Positions 21,026 to 30,177 are shown, numbered from the stretch's first letter. The stretch is DNA of 64,000 nucleotides from Candidatus Thiodiazotropha sp. 'RUGA' (GCA_016842065.1 JAEPDS010000002.1:124001-188000), one strand, 5' to 3'. The notes: generated from the sequence alone by a model not told the origin. Translations and numbers: made by a program.

Positions 21026-21682
21026 GTGCACATGGGCAAGAAACAGGTATTTCGCTACAAAGGCACAGAGATCGATGTCACTTGGGACGAACGACTCTGT
21101 ATACACATTGGTGAGTGTGGCTATTCCCAGGGTGAGCTCTTCGTCGCTGGAAGAGACCCCTGGTGTCAGCCCGACCTTTCATCTCCGGCTGAGGTGGAGG
21201 AGGTCGTCGCGCGCTGCCCCAGTGGTTCCCTGGTTTGTCGAAACAGACAGGACCAGGTGACTGAAACCGCGGCTGCGGAGAACACGGTAACGGTCAGTTA
21301 CCAGGGCCCCTATTTTGTGACGGGTGATCTGGCCATCGAAGGGGCGCCTGAGGATATGCCCGGCGTTCGGTTTCGCGCGGCCCTGTGTCGTTGCGGTCTG
21401 TCGAAAAACAAACCCTATTGCGACAACAGCCATGAAGGCAACTTCAAGGATTACGGTGCTGTTGGTGAAACCGGAGAGCCCCTGAAGCAGAGTGGTGGGG
21501 AGTTGAAAATCACGCCGCTGGAGGATGGTCCCTTGCTGCTGTCGGGAAATGTTACCGTCAAAGCCAGCAGTGGGCGCACGGCCTGGCAGGGAGAGAAGCT
21601 GGCCTTGTGTCGATGCGGTGCCTCCAAGAACAAACCGTTCTGCGATGGCACCCACAATGGCATCGGCTTTAAGACAGAGTAG
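21026..21682 (+). CDS. Fer4_19 plus double CDGSH iron-sulfur protein
   Basis: A 218-residue protein with three likely Fe-S sites. Residues 1-75 form a divergent single-cluster domain (CIHIGECGYSQG, DPWCQP, RCPSGSL) of the Fer4_19 type. Two CDGSH motifs follow: CRCGLSKNKPYCDNSH near residue 115 and CRCGASKNKPFCDGTH near residue 195. CDGSH proteins bind 2Fe-2S through three Cys and one His and are linked to redox sensing or cluster transfer. The first start is GTG at 21026; the ATG at 21032 is about equally likely. It is convergent with the GntR gene. Confidence 0.88.
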   Translation: MHMGKKQVFRYKGTEIDVTWDERLCIHIGECGYSQGELFVAGRDPWCQPDLSSPAEVEEVVARCPSGSLVCRNRQDQVTETAAAENTVTVSYQGPYFVTGDLAIEGAPEDMPGVRFRAALCRCGLSKNKPYCDNSHEGNFKDYGAVGETGEPLKQSGGELKITPLEDGPLLLSGNVTVKASSGRTAWQGEKLALCRCGASKNKPFCDGTHNGIGFKTE

Positions 21683-21694
21683 TCGGCTGTCGCC

Positions 21695-22417
21695 CTAGCT
21701 TGCGGCAACCTTGTCGACTTCGTTTTCCCGATCCGCTTCCTCTTCTCTCAATACCTTGAGGGTGATCTCAGCGGTTCTCATGATGTGCTGTTCAATCGCA
21801 TCGCAGGCCCGTTGCTTATCCCTCGCCAGGGCTGCGTTGCGTAACTCTTCATGCTCCTGGTGGAGATCCCGAGGGATCTCGGTGCTCAAAGCGATATTGC
21901 GATAGCGTTTGTGCTGATCATAAAGAATGCCATAGAAGCGGCGTAGCCATTTCGAGGTACAGGCGGCGATCAGCGCCTCATGAAAATCGTGATTGCGGAT
22001 CTCCCACTCGGTCTTGTCTCTCTCCTCGGACTGCTCAACCTTCTCCAATTGATAGAAGGTCGCCACGATCTGTGACTCCCAGGCATCGTCGCCATGCTCG
22101 ATGCTCTGTGAGAGGGCCTGCTTCTCCAGCAGGATACGCATCCGGGTGATGTCGGCCAGATCTGCCTCCGACATGGGTGCAACCCGAAAGCCCCGTTGAC
22201 CTTCCGCAGTGACAAAACCGTCTGCCGTAAGGCGGCTCAGTGCTTCCCGCAACGGGCTCGCACCGACCCCATACTCCTCTCTGAGATGCTCGATACGGAG
22301 TTTCTCTTCCGGTTGCAGCTCACCGTGAATGATGTCGGATCTGAGTTGCAGATAGGCCTGATCGGTCAGTGTCCTGCTGCCGCTCGGTGAGTTCTGATCT
22401 TTGTAAGTTCTTGGCAT
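21695..22417 (-). CDS. GntR-family regulator (FCD subfamily), likely controls the dmpP operon
   Basis: A transcription factor of about 240 residues. The N-terminal winged helix is seen in LTDQAYLQLRSDIIHGELQP to EYGVGASPLREALSRLTADG. The C-terminal FCD ligand domain is helical, with metal-type residues in NHDFHEALIAAC and EHEELRNAA and QHIMRT. FCD regulators usually sense carboxylic acids and often repress the adjacent operon. The gene diverges from dmpP, with TATCGATA palindromes in the shared region. A GTG at 22432 extends the frame by five residues; the ATG at 22417 is chosen. Effector unknown; a pathway acid is a reasonable guess. Confidence 0.9.
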   Translation of the reverse strand: MPRTYKDQNSPSGSRTLTDQAYLQLRSDIIHGELQPEEKLRIEHLREEYGVGASPLREALSRLTADGFVTAEGQRGFRVAPMSEADLADITRMRILLEKQALSQSIEHGDDAWESQIVATFYQLEKVEQSEERDKTEWEIRNHDFHEALIAACTSKWLRRFYGILYDQHKRYRNIALSTEIPRDLHQEHEELRNAALARDKQRACDAIEQHIMRTAEITLKVLREEEADRENEVDKVAAS

Positions 22418-22533
22418 ACCTGCGTTTTCCACTTTTTGGCTGTTGTTTCGGCCGGGTCTTATACCCTACCCGCTATTTATATGATCAACAGTGACTTTTA
22501 TCAATATTCTAGACGTTAAAAATACATTTACAA

Positions 22534-22600
22534 AAAATATCGATAATTTTCTTGCATATCGACAGAATATCGCTATTCTTGAGTTTATCGATATTTTGGA
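22534..22600 (+). promoter_or_regulatory. dmpP promoter with TATCGATA operator-like palindromes
   Basis: TATCGATA occurs at 22538-22545 and 22586-22593, each in an A/T-rich frame (AAAATATCGATAATTTT and TTTATCGATATTTT). An inverted repeat GAATA-TCGC-TATTC is at 22565-22578. A plausible sigma-70 promoter is TTGCAT (22552-22557), 16 bp, TATTCT (22574-22579). The second palindrome lies close to the dmpP start, where a repressor would block expression. Binding by the divergent GntR protein is inferred. Confidence 0.6.
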
Positions 22601-22609
22601 GCGATCACC

Positions 22610-23668
22610 ATGTCCTACCAATTAACCATTGAACCCACCGGCGATGAGCTGGAGGTCGAAGAGGATCAGAACATTCTTGATGCCTGTCTGCGGGCCGGTA
22701 TCTGGATGCCTCATGCCTGCTGTCACGGTCTGTGCGGTACCTGCAAGGTTGAGGTGATCGATGGGGATGTGGAGATTGGCGATGCCTCGAATTTCGCTTT
22801 GATGGATATGGAGCGGGATGAGGGCAAGGTGCTGGCCTGCTGCGCCACGCTGCAGTCGGATGCGGTGATCGAGGCGGAGATCGACGAGGATCCGGATGCG
22901 CGGGTGATTCCGGTGCGGGATTTTGCGGCCGAGGTGGTGCGGCTGGAAAACCTGACCCACGATGTGAAAGGTGTGTGGCTGCAGCTGGATGGCGAGGGTA
23001 TCGACTTCCAGGCGGGTCAATACATCAATCTGTCGGTGCCCGGCGTGGATGTACCGCGGGCCTTCTCTCTGGCCAACAAGCCTTCCCAGGGCAACCTGAT
23101 CGAACTGCACATCCGGCTGGTGCCCGATGGCGAAGCAACTCCTGTAATTCACAACCAGCTGAAAGTCGGTGACAAGCTGAATGTGGCCGGGCCTTACGGT
23201 CGCTTCTTCGTGCGCAAGTCGCGCACCGATCCAATGATCTTCATCGCTGGCGGGACCGGTCTCTCCAGCCCGAAATCGATGATTCTCGATCTGCTTGAAG
23301 AGGGCTGCAGCGCACCGATCACCCTGCTGCACGGGGTGCGGGCGAAGAAGGATCTCTATGACGACGAGCTGTTCAGCAACCTGGCGCAACAGCATGAGAA
23401 TTTCAGCTACGTGCCGGTGCTCTCCCAGATGGAGGATGGGGATGACTGGTCGGGTGAAACCGGCTTTGTGCACGAAGCGGCGCAGCGGATTTTTGATAAC
23501 AGCTTCAACGGCAACACCGCCTATCTGTGTGGTCCCCCGGTGATGATCGAGGCCTCGATCCGCGCCCTGATGCAGGGGCGTCTGTTTGAGAACGACATCT
23601 TCACCGAACGCTTTCTCACCAAGGATGAAGAGAGCCGTAAGCGTAGTCCGGTATTCAAGCGGTTGTGA
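22610..23668 (+). CDS. dmpP: Phenol hydroxylase reductase component (P5)
   Basis: A 352-residue NADH:acceptor reductase that passes electrons through FAD and a 2Fe-2S cluster to the multicomponent phenol hydroxylase. The N-terminal plant-type ferredoxin domain has CLRAGIWMPHACCHGLCGTC and a fourth Cys in VLACCATL. The FAD motif is RAFSLANKP, and the NAD-binding region is FIAGGTGLSSPKS with a late CGPPVMIEA. Length equals typical DmpP. It is unusual that it heads the lower-pathway operon while the oxygenase genes dmpKLMNO are about 23 kb away. It overlaps dmpQ by 4 nt. Confidence 0.93.
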   Translation: MSYQLTIEPTGDELEVEEDQNILDACLRAGIWMPHACCHGLCGTCKVEVIDGDVEIGDASNFALMDMERDEGKVLACCATLQSDAVIEAEIDEDPDARVIPVRDFAAEVVRLENLTHDVKGVWLQLDGEGIDFQAGQYINLSVPGVDVPRAFSLANKPSQGNLIELHIRLVPDGEATPVIHNQLKVGDKLNVAGPYGRFFVRKSRTDPMIFIAGGTGLSSPKSMILDLLEEGCSAPITLLHGVRAKKDLYDDELFSNLAQQHENFSYVPVLSQMEDGDDWSGETGFVHEAAQRIFDNSFNGNTAYLCGPPVMIEASIRALMQGRLFENDIFTERFLTKDEESRKRSPVFKRL

Positions 23669-23988
23669 GCATGGCGCAGCGTTTCGAGATCTACGTGGAA
23701 GACAAGGACGCCCGTTTCCATTGCGCGGCGGAGCAGCGTCTGCTGCACGCCATGCAGGCCCAGGGGCTGGGTTCCATTCCGGTGGGTTGTAAGGGCGGTG
23801 GCTGTGGTGTCTGCCGAGTGCAGATCACCCAGGGTGACTACGAGACCCGAAAGATGAGCCGCAATCATGTCTCTGAGGCGGAAGAGGGCCAGGGCATCGT
23901 GCTCTCCTGCCGGGTCATCCCGAAGAGCGATTTACGTTTGAGGCTGGCGCCAAAAGCGCACCAGACAAATTCCGAGAGCGCAGCATAG
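23665..23988 (+). CDS. dmpQ: Plant-type ferredoxin that reactivates catechol 2,3-dioxygenase
   Basis: A 107-residue 2Fe-2S ferredoxin of the DmpQ/XylT type. Cys ligands are GCKGGGCGVC and a late LSCRVIP. In known systems this protein reduces the oxidised active-site iron of catechol 2,3-dioxygenase. Here the dioxygenase gene is far away (50564-51484). The start overlaps the dmpP stop (ATGA type, 4 nt), so translation is coupled. Confidence 0.9.
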   Translation: MSMAQRFEIYVEDKDARFHCAAEQRLLHAMQAQGLGSIPVGCKGGGCGVCRVQITQGDYETRKMSRNHVSEAEEGQGIVLSCRVIPKSDLRLRLAPKAHQTNSESAA

Positions 23989-24060
23989 CGTTCCGTTAAT
24001 ACAACAAAACTGAAAGCACAACATCAACGAAATCGGGCATTGGCCCGGCAGGAGGATTTC

Positions 24061-24258
24061 ATGGCAGTGACAACGAGCGATCAGGCAGTCCGATTTATCC
24101 AGATCACCTTTGGTGAGGTGGGTGTCAGCCGGGATCAGTTGAGTGTCGATGGTTTCATCGAGACGGATCGTCAGGATAACGCCCGCCACTTCATGAAGAG
24201 CTGGAGCGAGTTTGAAGGCGGTAGTGATAACCGCTTTGAAATTAACAAGAAGAGCTGA
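24061..24258 (+). CDS. Small unknown protein in the meta-pathway operon
   Basis: A 65-residue acidic protein with a strong AGGAGG 6 nt upstream of its ATG, so it is probably translated. It is predicted soluble, with the sequence core VRFIQITFGEVGVSRDQLSV. It is not the 4-oxalocrotonate tautomerase: it lacks the Pro-1 start and the usual beta-alpha-beta pattern. It lies between dmpQ and dmpC in the operon; 24259-24411 after it holds no gene. Function unknown. Confidence 0.7.
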   Translation: MAVTTSDQAVRFIQITFGEVGVSRDQLSVDGFIETDRQDNARHFMKSWSEFEGGSDNRFEINKKS

Positions 24259-24411
24259 CGATGGCTGAGACCACTGTCGGCGTTAACCGGTCCGTATCGA
24301 GCAAGCGCTCTGTTAAGCCGGACTGATCGCAAGCGGATTGCTGAGAAACGAACGAACCCCCGAGACAACAACGGGAAAACTTAGGACATTGGCGTAATGA
24401 CGGTGAATTAA

Positions 24412-25872
24412 ATGAAAGAGGTCAAACACTTCATCAATGGTGAATTTGTCGGCTCTGCCTCAGGCAAGCTGTTCGACAACATCAACCCGGCAACCGGGGA
24501 GAAGATCGGCATCGTACATGAGGCAGGGGCGCCGGAGGTGGATGCGGCAGTGAATGCAGCCCGCGCGGCCATGCAGGGGGATTGGGGGCGTATGCCTTTG
24601 GCGGAGCGGGCCAACCTGCTGCACAAACTGGCGGATGGCATCACTGCCCGTTTCGATGAGTTTCTTGAGGCTGAATGCCTCGATACCGGCAAGCCGCAGA
24701 AGCTGGCCTGCCACATCGATATCCCCCGGGGCGCAGCCAACTTCAAGATCTTTGCCGATGTGGTGAAGAACGTGCCCACCGAGAGCTTCATGCTCGATAC
24801 ACCGGATGGTTCAGGCGCGCTCAACTATTCGGTGCGCCAGCCCAAGGGTGTGATCGCGGTGATCAGTCCCTGGAACCTGCCGCTGCTGTTGATGACCTGG
24901 AAGGTCGGTCCGGCGCTGGCCTGTGGCAACGCGGTGGTGGTCAAACCTTCGGAAGAGACCCCTTTCACCACCACCCTGCTTGGCGAAGTGATGAACGAGG
25001 TGGGCATTCCCAAAGGGGTCTACAACGTGGTGCACGGTTTCGGCCCCAACTCCGCCGGTGAGTTCCTGACCCGCCACAAAGGGGTGGATGGCATTACCTT
25101 CACCGGTGAGACCGGAACCGGCGCGGCGATCATGAAGGCCGCTGCGGATGACATTACCGACATCTCGTTTGAACTGGGCGGTAAGAATCCGGCCCTGGTG
25201 TTTGCCGATTGCGATATGGACAAGGCGATCGAGGGCACGCTGCGCTCCGCCTTTGCCAACTGTGGACAGGTCTGCCTGGGTACCGAACGGGTCTATGTGG
25301 AGCGTGAGATCTACGACACCTTCGTCGACCGCCTGAAGAGCGGCGCCGAGGCTCTGAAGCTGGGGCAGTGGGACGACCCGGAGACCGACATGGGTCCGCT
25401 GATCAGTGAAGAGCACCGTAGCAAGGTGCTCTCCTACTACCGCAAGGCGGAAGAGGAGGGGGCCACTGTGGTCACCGGTGGCGGCAGCCCCGAAATGCCC
25501 GACGGCCTTGCCGGAGGCGCCTGGGTTGAGCCCACCATCTGGACCGACCTGCCTGACGACGCCGCCTGTATCCGGGAAGAGATCTTCGGCCCCTGTTGCC
25601 ATGTCCGCCCCTTCGACAGTGAGGAGGAGGCGATCGCCCTGGCCAATGACACCGACTACGGTCTGGCCACTGCGATCTGGACCGAGAACAGCTCCCGCGC
25701 CCATCGGGTGGCGGCACAGGTGGATGCGGGTATCGCCTGGGTCAACTCCTGGTTCCTGCGGGACCTGCGCACGCCCTTTGGTGGCTCCAAACAGTCCGGC
25801 ATCGGCCGCGAGGGAGGGGTCCACTCCCTGGAGTTCTACACCGAACTGAAAAACGTCTGTATCAAGCTTTGA
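24412..25872 (+). CDS. dmpC: 2-hydroxymuconic semialdehyde dehydrogenase
   Basis: A 486-residue NAD-dependent aldehyde dehydrogenase that oxidises the catechol ring-cleavage product to 2-hydroxymuconate. Family motifs are SPWNLPLLLMTWK near residue 150, FTGETGTGAAI, the general base Glu in FELGGKNPALVFADCD, the catalytic Cys in NCGQVCLGTERVYV and the C-terminal FGGSKQSGIGREGG. Length and neighbours (dmpQ, dmpE, dmpF, dmpG, dmpH) favour this substrate over other aldehydes. This is the oxidative branch; no hydrolase dmpD is present, so it should carry all flux. Confidence 0.93.
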   Translation: MKEVKHFINGEFVGSASGKLFDNINPATGEKIGIVHEAGAPEVDAAVNAARAAMQGDWGRMPLAERANLLHKLADGITARFDEFLEAECLDTGKPQKLACHIDIPRGAANFKIFADVVKNVPTESFMLDTPDGSGALNYSVRQPKGVIAVISPWNLPLLLMTWKVGPALACGNAVVVKPSEETPFTTTLLGEVMNEVGIPKGVYNVVHGFGPNSAGEFLTRHKGVDGITFTGETGTGAAIMKAAADDITDISFELGGKNPALVFADCDMDKAIEGTLRSAFANCGQVCLGTERVYVEREIYDTFVDRLKSGAEALKLGQWDDPETDMGPLISEEHRSKVLSYYRKAEEEGATVVTGGGSPEMPDGLAGGAWVEPTIWTDLPDDAACIREEIFGPCCHVRPFDSEEEAIALANDTDYGLATAIWTENSSRAHRVAAQVDAGIAWVNSWFLRDLRTPFGGSKQSGIGREGGVHSLEFYTELKNVCIKL

Positions 25873-25882
25873 GGAGTAACCG

Positions 25883-26671
25883 ATGCTGAATGAACAACGC
25901 ATCAACGAACTGGGTGACGAGCTCTACCAAGCCCTCAGCCAGCGACAGATGATCGATCCCCTGACCGAACGGGAGCCGCAGATCACCATCGAGGACGCCT
26001 ATCACATCTCCCTGCGGATGGTGAACCGGCGGGTGGAGAACGGCGAGTCGATCATCGGCAAAAAGATCGGCGTCACCTCCCAGGCGGTGCAGAACATGCT
26101 GAATGTGCACCAGCCCGATTTCGGTTATCTCACCGATCGCATGGTGTATGGCAACGGCGATGAGATGCCGATCAGCGAGCAGCTGATCCAGCCCCGCGCG
26201 GAGGGCGAGATCGCTTTCATGCTGAAGCGGGATCTGATCGGTCCCGGGGTCAGCAATGCGGATGTGTTGCGCGCCACCGAGGCGGTGATTCCCTGCTTTG
26301 AGATCGTCGATTCGCGCATCCGCGACTGGAAGATCAAGATCCAGGACACGGTGGCGGACAACGCCTCCTGCGGGCTCTTCGTGCTGGGTGACAAAGCGGT
26401 GGACCCACGCAAGGTCGACCTGGCCACCGCCGGCATGGTGGTGGAGAAGAACGGTGAGCTGCTCTCCACCGGCGCCGGTGCGGCCGCACTCGGGTCACCG
26501 GTGAACTGTGTCGCCTGGCTGGCCAATACCCTGGGCAGCTTCGGCATTCCCCTGAAAGCGGGCGAGGTGATCCTGTCCGGTTCCCTGGTTCCCCTGGAAC
26601 CGGTGGTGGCGGGGGATTTCATGCGGGTGGAGATTGGTGGTATCGGCTCCGCTTCGGTCCGTTTCACCTGA
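25883..26671 (+). CDS. dmpE: 2-oxopent-4-enoate (2-hydroxypenta-2,4-dienoate) hydratase
   Basis: A 262-residue hydratase that adds water to 2-hydroxypenta-2,4-dienoate to give 4-hydroxy-2-oxovalerate. The sequence closely follows DmpE throughout: INELGDELYQAL, IGKKIGVTSQAVQNML, PRAEGEIAFML (metal ligands), DTVADNASCGLFVLG and GSASVRFT at the end. A paralogue with DmpH features is at 29272-30063, and the two are told apart by these segments. AGGAGT lies upstream of the start. Confidence 0.95.
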   Translation: MLNEQRINELGDELYQALSQRQMIDPLTEREPQITIEDAYHISLRMVNRRVENGESIIGKKIGVTSQAVQNMLNVHQPDFGYLTDRMVYGNGDEMPISEQLIQPRAEGEIAFMLKRDLIGPGVSNADVLRATEAVIPCFEIVDSRIRDWKIKIQDTVADNASCGLFVLGDKAVDPRKVDLATAGMVVEKNGELLSTGAGAAALGSPVNCVAWLANTLGSFGIPLKAGEVILSGSLVPLEPVVAGDFMRVEIGGIGSASVRFT

Positions 26672-26691
26672 GCCAACAACGAGGTGCCGAT

Positions 26692-27291
26692 ATGAGTCGC
26701 CTAACTCCCTTGCCAATCGATCAGCACGAAGCGCTGGCCGAACGTTTTGCCTTCTTCGAGCAGACCCTGGGTTTCGTACCCAACAGCCTGCTCACCATGC
26801 AGCGCAAGCCGAAGCTGGTGGATGCCTTCATCCAGTTCAGTGCCGCGGTCTACGACCCGGACGGAGAGGTGGATCTGGGTTTCAAACGGCTGGTGGCCCA
26901 TGTGGCCAGCAGTGCAGCGGGTTGCCAATACTGCAAGGCGCATACCGCAGTGAGCGCCAAACGCCACGGGATTCCGGTGGAGAAGCTGGAGGATGTCTGG
27001 AACTACCGGGAAAGCCCTCACTACAGCGAAGCGGAACGGGTGGCCCTCGATTTCGCCCTGGCAGCCGCCTCCCAGCCGAATGATGTGACCGACGAGCTGT
27101 TCGCCCTGCTGCGGACCTACTGGAGCGAGGATGCGGTGGTGGAGATGCTCTCGGTGATCGGCTTGTTCGGCTTTTTCAATCGCTGGAACGACAGCCTGGC
27201 CACACCCCTGGAGGTGTTGCCCATGGAGACCGCACAAGTGCACCTGACCCAGGGTGGTTGGGAAGCCGGTAAACATATGAACAAGGGCTGA
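26692..27291 (+). CDS. Carboxymuconolactone decarboxylase/AhpD-like protein
   Basis: A 199-residue all-helical CMD/AhpD-family protein with the redox pair in GCQYCKAHTAVSAKRHG near residues 77-92. Such proteins often act as alkylhydroperoxidases; some are true decarboxylases. The CxxCxxH arrangement favours peroxidase chemistry. It sits between dmpE and dmpF in the same operon, a position not found in the classical dmp order. A role in removing peroxides formed by oxygenases is inference. The start follows dmpE by 20 nt. Confidence 0.85.
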   Translation: MSRLTPLPIDQHEALAERFAFFEQTLGFVPNSLLTMQRKPKLVDAFIQFSAAVYDPDGEVDLGFKRLVAHVASSAAGCQYCKAHTAVSAKRHGIPVEKLEDVWNYRESPHYSEAERVALDFALAAASQPNDVTDELFALLRTYWSEDAVVEMLSVIGLFGFFNRWNDSLATPLEVLPMETAQVHLTQGGWEAGKHMNKG

Positions 27292-27321
27292 GGCCCGGTT
27301 AAATCTACGAGGTTAGGATTC

Positions 27322-28233
27322 ATGAACAAAATCAACGCCGCCCTGATCGGCTCCGGCAACATCGGAACCGATCTGCTCTACAAGGCACTGCGCAGCGACT
27401 GGATCAATCCGGTCTGGATGGTGGGCATCGACGAGGCTTCCGAAGGTCTGGCCAGAGCCCGCGATCTGGGTCTCAAGACCACCCATGAGGGGGTCGACGG
27501 TCTGGTGCCGCATATGCGGGAGGACAACATTCAGATCTGTTTCGATGCCACCTCCGCCTATGTGCATGGGGAGAACAACCGCAAGGTGCAGGCGCAGGGT
27601 TCGATCATGATCGACCTGACCCCGGCGGCGATCGGCCCCTTCTGTGTGCCGCCGGTCAACCTGAAGGATCATGTGGGCAAGCGCGAGCTCAACGTCAACA
27701 TGGTGACCTGTGGTGGCCAGGCGACCATTCCGATGGTGGCGGCGGTCAGCCGGGTACAATTGGTGGCCTATGGCGAGATCGTGGCCACTGTTTCATCCCG
27801 TTCCGCCGGACCCGGTACCCGCAAGAACATCGATGAGTTCACCCAGACAACCTCAGGCGCGGTGGAGAAAGTCGGCGGCGCCAGGAAGGGCAAGGCGATC
27901 ATCATTCTCAACCCGGCGGAACCGCCGCTGATGATGCGTGACACCGTGCACTGCATAACCGAAGGCGAGCCGGATCAGGCAGCCATCACCGAGTCGATCG
28001 AAGCGATGATCAAAGAGGTGCAGAAGTATGTGCCCGGCTATCGCCTGAAGAACGGTCCGGTGTTCGACGGCAACCGGGTCTCCGTGTTCATGGAGGTGGA
28101 GGGGCTGGGTGACTACCTGCCCAAGTATGCGGGCAATCTGGACATCATGACTGCGGCCGGTCTGCGTACCGCAGAGATGTTTGCGGAAGAGATCATCAAC
28201 GGCACCCTGACTTTAGAAGCGGCATCGGCCTGA
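27322..28233 (+). CDS. dmpF: Acetaldehyde dehydrogenase (acylating)
   Basis: A 303-residue enzyme converting acetaldehyde, NAD and CoA to acetyl-CoA. It works in a channelling complex with the aldolase DmpG encoded next. The NAD motif is [13 protein letters not shown] at the start. The catalytic Cys is in [14 protein letters not shown] near residue 130, and [17 protein letters not shown] lies near the C-terminus. The length is normal. 10 nt separate it from dmpG. Confidence 0.96.
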   Translation: MNKINAALIGSGNIGTDLLYKALRSDWINPVWMVGIDEASEGLARARDLGLKTTHEGVDGLVPHMREDNIQICFDATSAYVHGENNRKVQAQGSIMIDLTPAAIGPFCVPPVNLKDHVGKRELNVNMVTCGGQATIPMVAAVSRVQLVAYGEIVATVSSRSAGPGTRKNIDEFTQTTSGAVEKVGGARKGKAIIILNPAEPPLMMRDTVHCITEGEPDQAAITESIEAMIKEVQKYVPGYRLKNGPVFDGNRVSVFMEVEGLGDYLPKYAGNLDIMTAAGLRTAEMFAEEIINGTLTLEAASA

Positions 28234-28243
28234 GGTAGAGACA

Positions 28244-29272
28244 ATGAATTTATCCGGAAAAGAAATCATCATCCACGACATGAGCCTGCGTGACGGCATG
28301 CATGCCAAACGCCATCAGATCACACTGGATCAGATGGTCGCTGTGGCCTCGGCGCTGGATGAGGCGGGCGTGCCGATGATCGAGGTCACCCACGGCGACG
28401 GTCTGGCGGGCGCCTCGGTCAACTACGGCTTCCCTGCCCACACCGATGAGGAGTATCTGCGTGCGGTCAGGCCCCATGTTAAGAATGCCAAGATCTCTGC
28501 GCTGCTGCTGCCGGGGATCGGTACCGTGCCTGAACTTGAGATGGCCGCAGATTGCGGGGTGGATACCATCCGTGTCGCCACCCACTGTACCGAGGCGGAT
28601 GTCTCCGAGCAGCACATCACCAAGTCCCGTGAACTGGGGCTCGATACGGTGGGCTTTCTGATGATGTCCCACATGGTTGGCCCTGAGAAGTTGATCGAGC
28701 AGGCCAAGCTGATGGAGGGCTACGGCGCCAACTGTATCTACGTCACCGACTCCGCCGGGTACATGCTGCCTGAGGATGTGACGGTTCGACTGGGTGCGGT
28801 GCGGGATGCCCTGCAGCCGGAGACCGAGCTGGGCTTCCATGGCCATCACAACCTCTCACTCGGGGTGATCAACTCCCTGGCGGCGGTGGAAGCCGGTGCC
28901 AATCGCATCGACGGATCCGCTGCCGGCATGGGTGCCGGCGCCGGCAATACCCCGCTTGAGGTGTTCGTCGCCGTGGCGGAGCGCATGGGTGTGGAGACCG
29001 GGGTCGATCTGTTCAAGCTGATGGATGTGGCGGAGGATCTGATCGTGCCGATGCTGGATCAACCGATCCGGGTCGACCGGGATGCCCTCACCCTGGGTTA
29101 TGCCGGGGTCTACTCCTCCTTCCTGCTGTTTGCCAAACGGGCCCAGCAGCGTTATGGCGTCTCCTCCCGGGATGTACTGGTTGAGCTGGGCAAGCGGGGC
29201 ATGGTCGGCGGTCAGGAGGATATGATCGAGGATGTGGCGATGGAGATGGCCAAGGCACAGGGGGCGAACTGA
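28244..29272 (+). CDS. dmpG: 4-hydroxy-2-oxovalerate aldolase
   Basis: A 342-residue class II pyruvate aldolase that splits 4-hydroxy-2-oxovalerate into pyruvate and acetaldehyde. [14 protein letters not shown] near residue 13 carries the metal Asp and catalytic Arg/His. [15 protein letters not shown] near residue 197 carries the metal His pair. The stop overlaps the dmpH start by one base (TGATG), so translation is coupled. Confidence 0.96.
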   Translation: MNLSGKEIIIHDMSLRDGMHAKRHQITLDQMVAVASALDEAGVPMIEVTHGDGLAGASVNYGFPAHTDEEYLRAVRPHVKNAKISALLLPGIGTVPELEMAADCGVDTIRVATHCTEADVSEQHITKSRELGLDTVGFLMMSHMVGPEKLIEQAKLMEGYGANCIYVTDSAGYMLPEDVTVRLGAVRDALQPETELGFHGHHNLSLGVINSLAAVEAGANRIDGSAAGMGAGAGNTPLEVFVAVAERMGVETGVDLFKLMDVAEDLIVPMLDQPIRVDRDALTLGYAGVYSSFLLFAKRAQQRYGVSSRDVLVELGKRGMVGGQEDMIEDVAMEMAKAQGAN

Positions 29273-30063
29273 TGGGAACCCTGACACAAGCACAGGTCGC
29301 CGAACTGGCGGAGTACCTGGAGAACAGCGAGCTGGAGGCGAAGGACGCCACCAAGATCACCGATCGGTTCCCCGAAATGGATTTTGACGATGCCTACGAC
29401 ATTCAGTTCGAGATCCGTCGGCGTAAGCAGGCGAGAGGCAACAAGATCATCGGTCTGAAGGTGGGCCTCACCTCCCGGGCGAAGATGAAACAGATGGGGG
29501 TCGAGACCCCGGTCTACGGCTTTCTCGCCGACTACTTCGATCGTCCCGACGGCGGCGAGATCGAGACCGACCAGCTGATCCACCCCAAGGTGGAGGCGGA
29601 GCTGGCGTTCGTCACCAAAGCCCCTCTGAAAGGTCCTGGCTGCCATATCGGCAATGTGCTGGCGGCCACCGATTTCGTCATCCCGGCGGTGGAGGTGATC
29701 GACTCCCGCTATGAGAACTTCCGTTTCGACCTGATCAGTGTGATCGCCGATAACGCCTCCTCATCCCGCTTCGTGCTGGGTGGGCAGATGGCCGATCCGG
29801 CGGATGTGGATATGCGCACCCTGGGTGTGGTGATGGAGAAGAACGGCCAGGTGGTTGAGCTGGGCGCCGGTGCTGCGGTACTGGGTCATCCCGCCGCCAG
29901 TGTGGCGCTGCTGGCCAACATGCTGGGTGAACGGGGTGAGGAGATTCCAGCCGGAACCCTGATCCTGACCGGCGGTATCACCGCCGCTGTCGCCATGGAG
30001 AAGGGCGACTGTCTGAATGTGAGATACCAGGGATTGGGCAGTGTGGGGATGCGGTTCGTATAA
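29272..30063 (+). CDS. dmpH: 4-oxalocrotonate (2-oxohex-3-enedioate) decarboxylase
   Basis: A 263-residue decarboxylase homologous to the hydratase DmpE and working with it. DmpH-specific segments are FPEMDFDDAYDIQFEIRRRK, VGLTSRAKMKQMGVETPVYG, HPKVEAELAFVTKAPL and GSVGMRFV. It needs the keto isomer normally made by the tautomerase DmpI, which is not encoded in this window. Confidence 0.95.
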   Translation: MGTLTQAQVAELAEYLENSELEAKDATKITDRFPEMDFDDAYDIQFEIRRRKQARGNKIIGLKVGLTSRAKMKQMGVETPVYGFLADYFDRPDGGEIETDQLIHPKVEAELAFVTKAPLKGPGCHIGNVLAATDFVIPAVEVIDSRYENFRFDLISVIADNASSSRFVLGGQMADPADVDMRTLGVVMEKNGQVVELGAGAAVLGHPAASVALLANMLGERGEEIPAGTLILTGGITAAVAMEKGDCLNVRYQGLGSVGMRFV

Positions 30064-30177
30064 GACGGCAACAGACCGTTGAAACCGAATCTCCTGATCC
30101 TTGGGCAGGGCCCTGGCTGCCCTGTCCATAAGAACATGCCAACCGTCCCACCGGGATGGAGATGAGAGGATGAGCAG

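Noticed and set aside
24061-24258. 4-oxalocrotonate tautomerase (dmpI), considered from its position
   Set aside because: No Pro directly after the start Met, and the sequence does not resemble the tautomerase.
24811-25905. Minus-strand open frame (364 codons) opposite dmpC
   Set aside because: Shadow frame; Gly/Arg/His-rich composition.
30102-30121. GGGCAG / CTGCCC hairpin between dmpH and the YCF48 gene as a terminator
   Set aside because: Short stem and no T-run; read-through to the YCF48-RND genes is likely.
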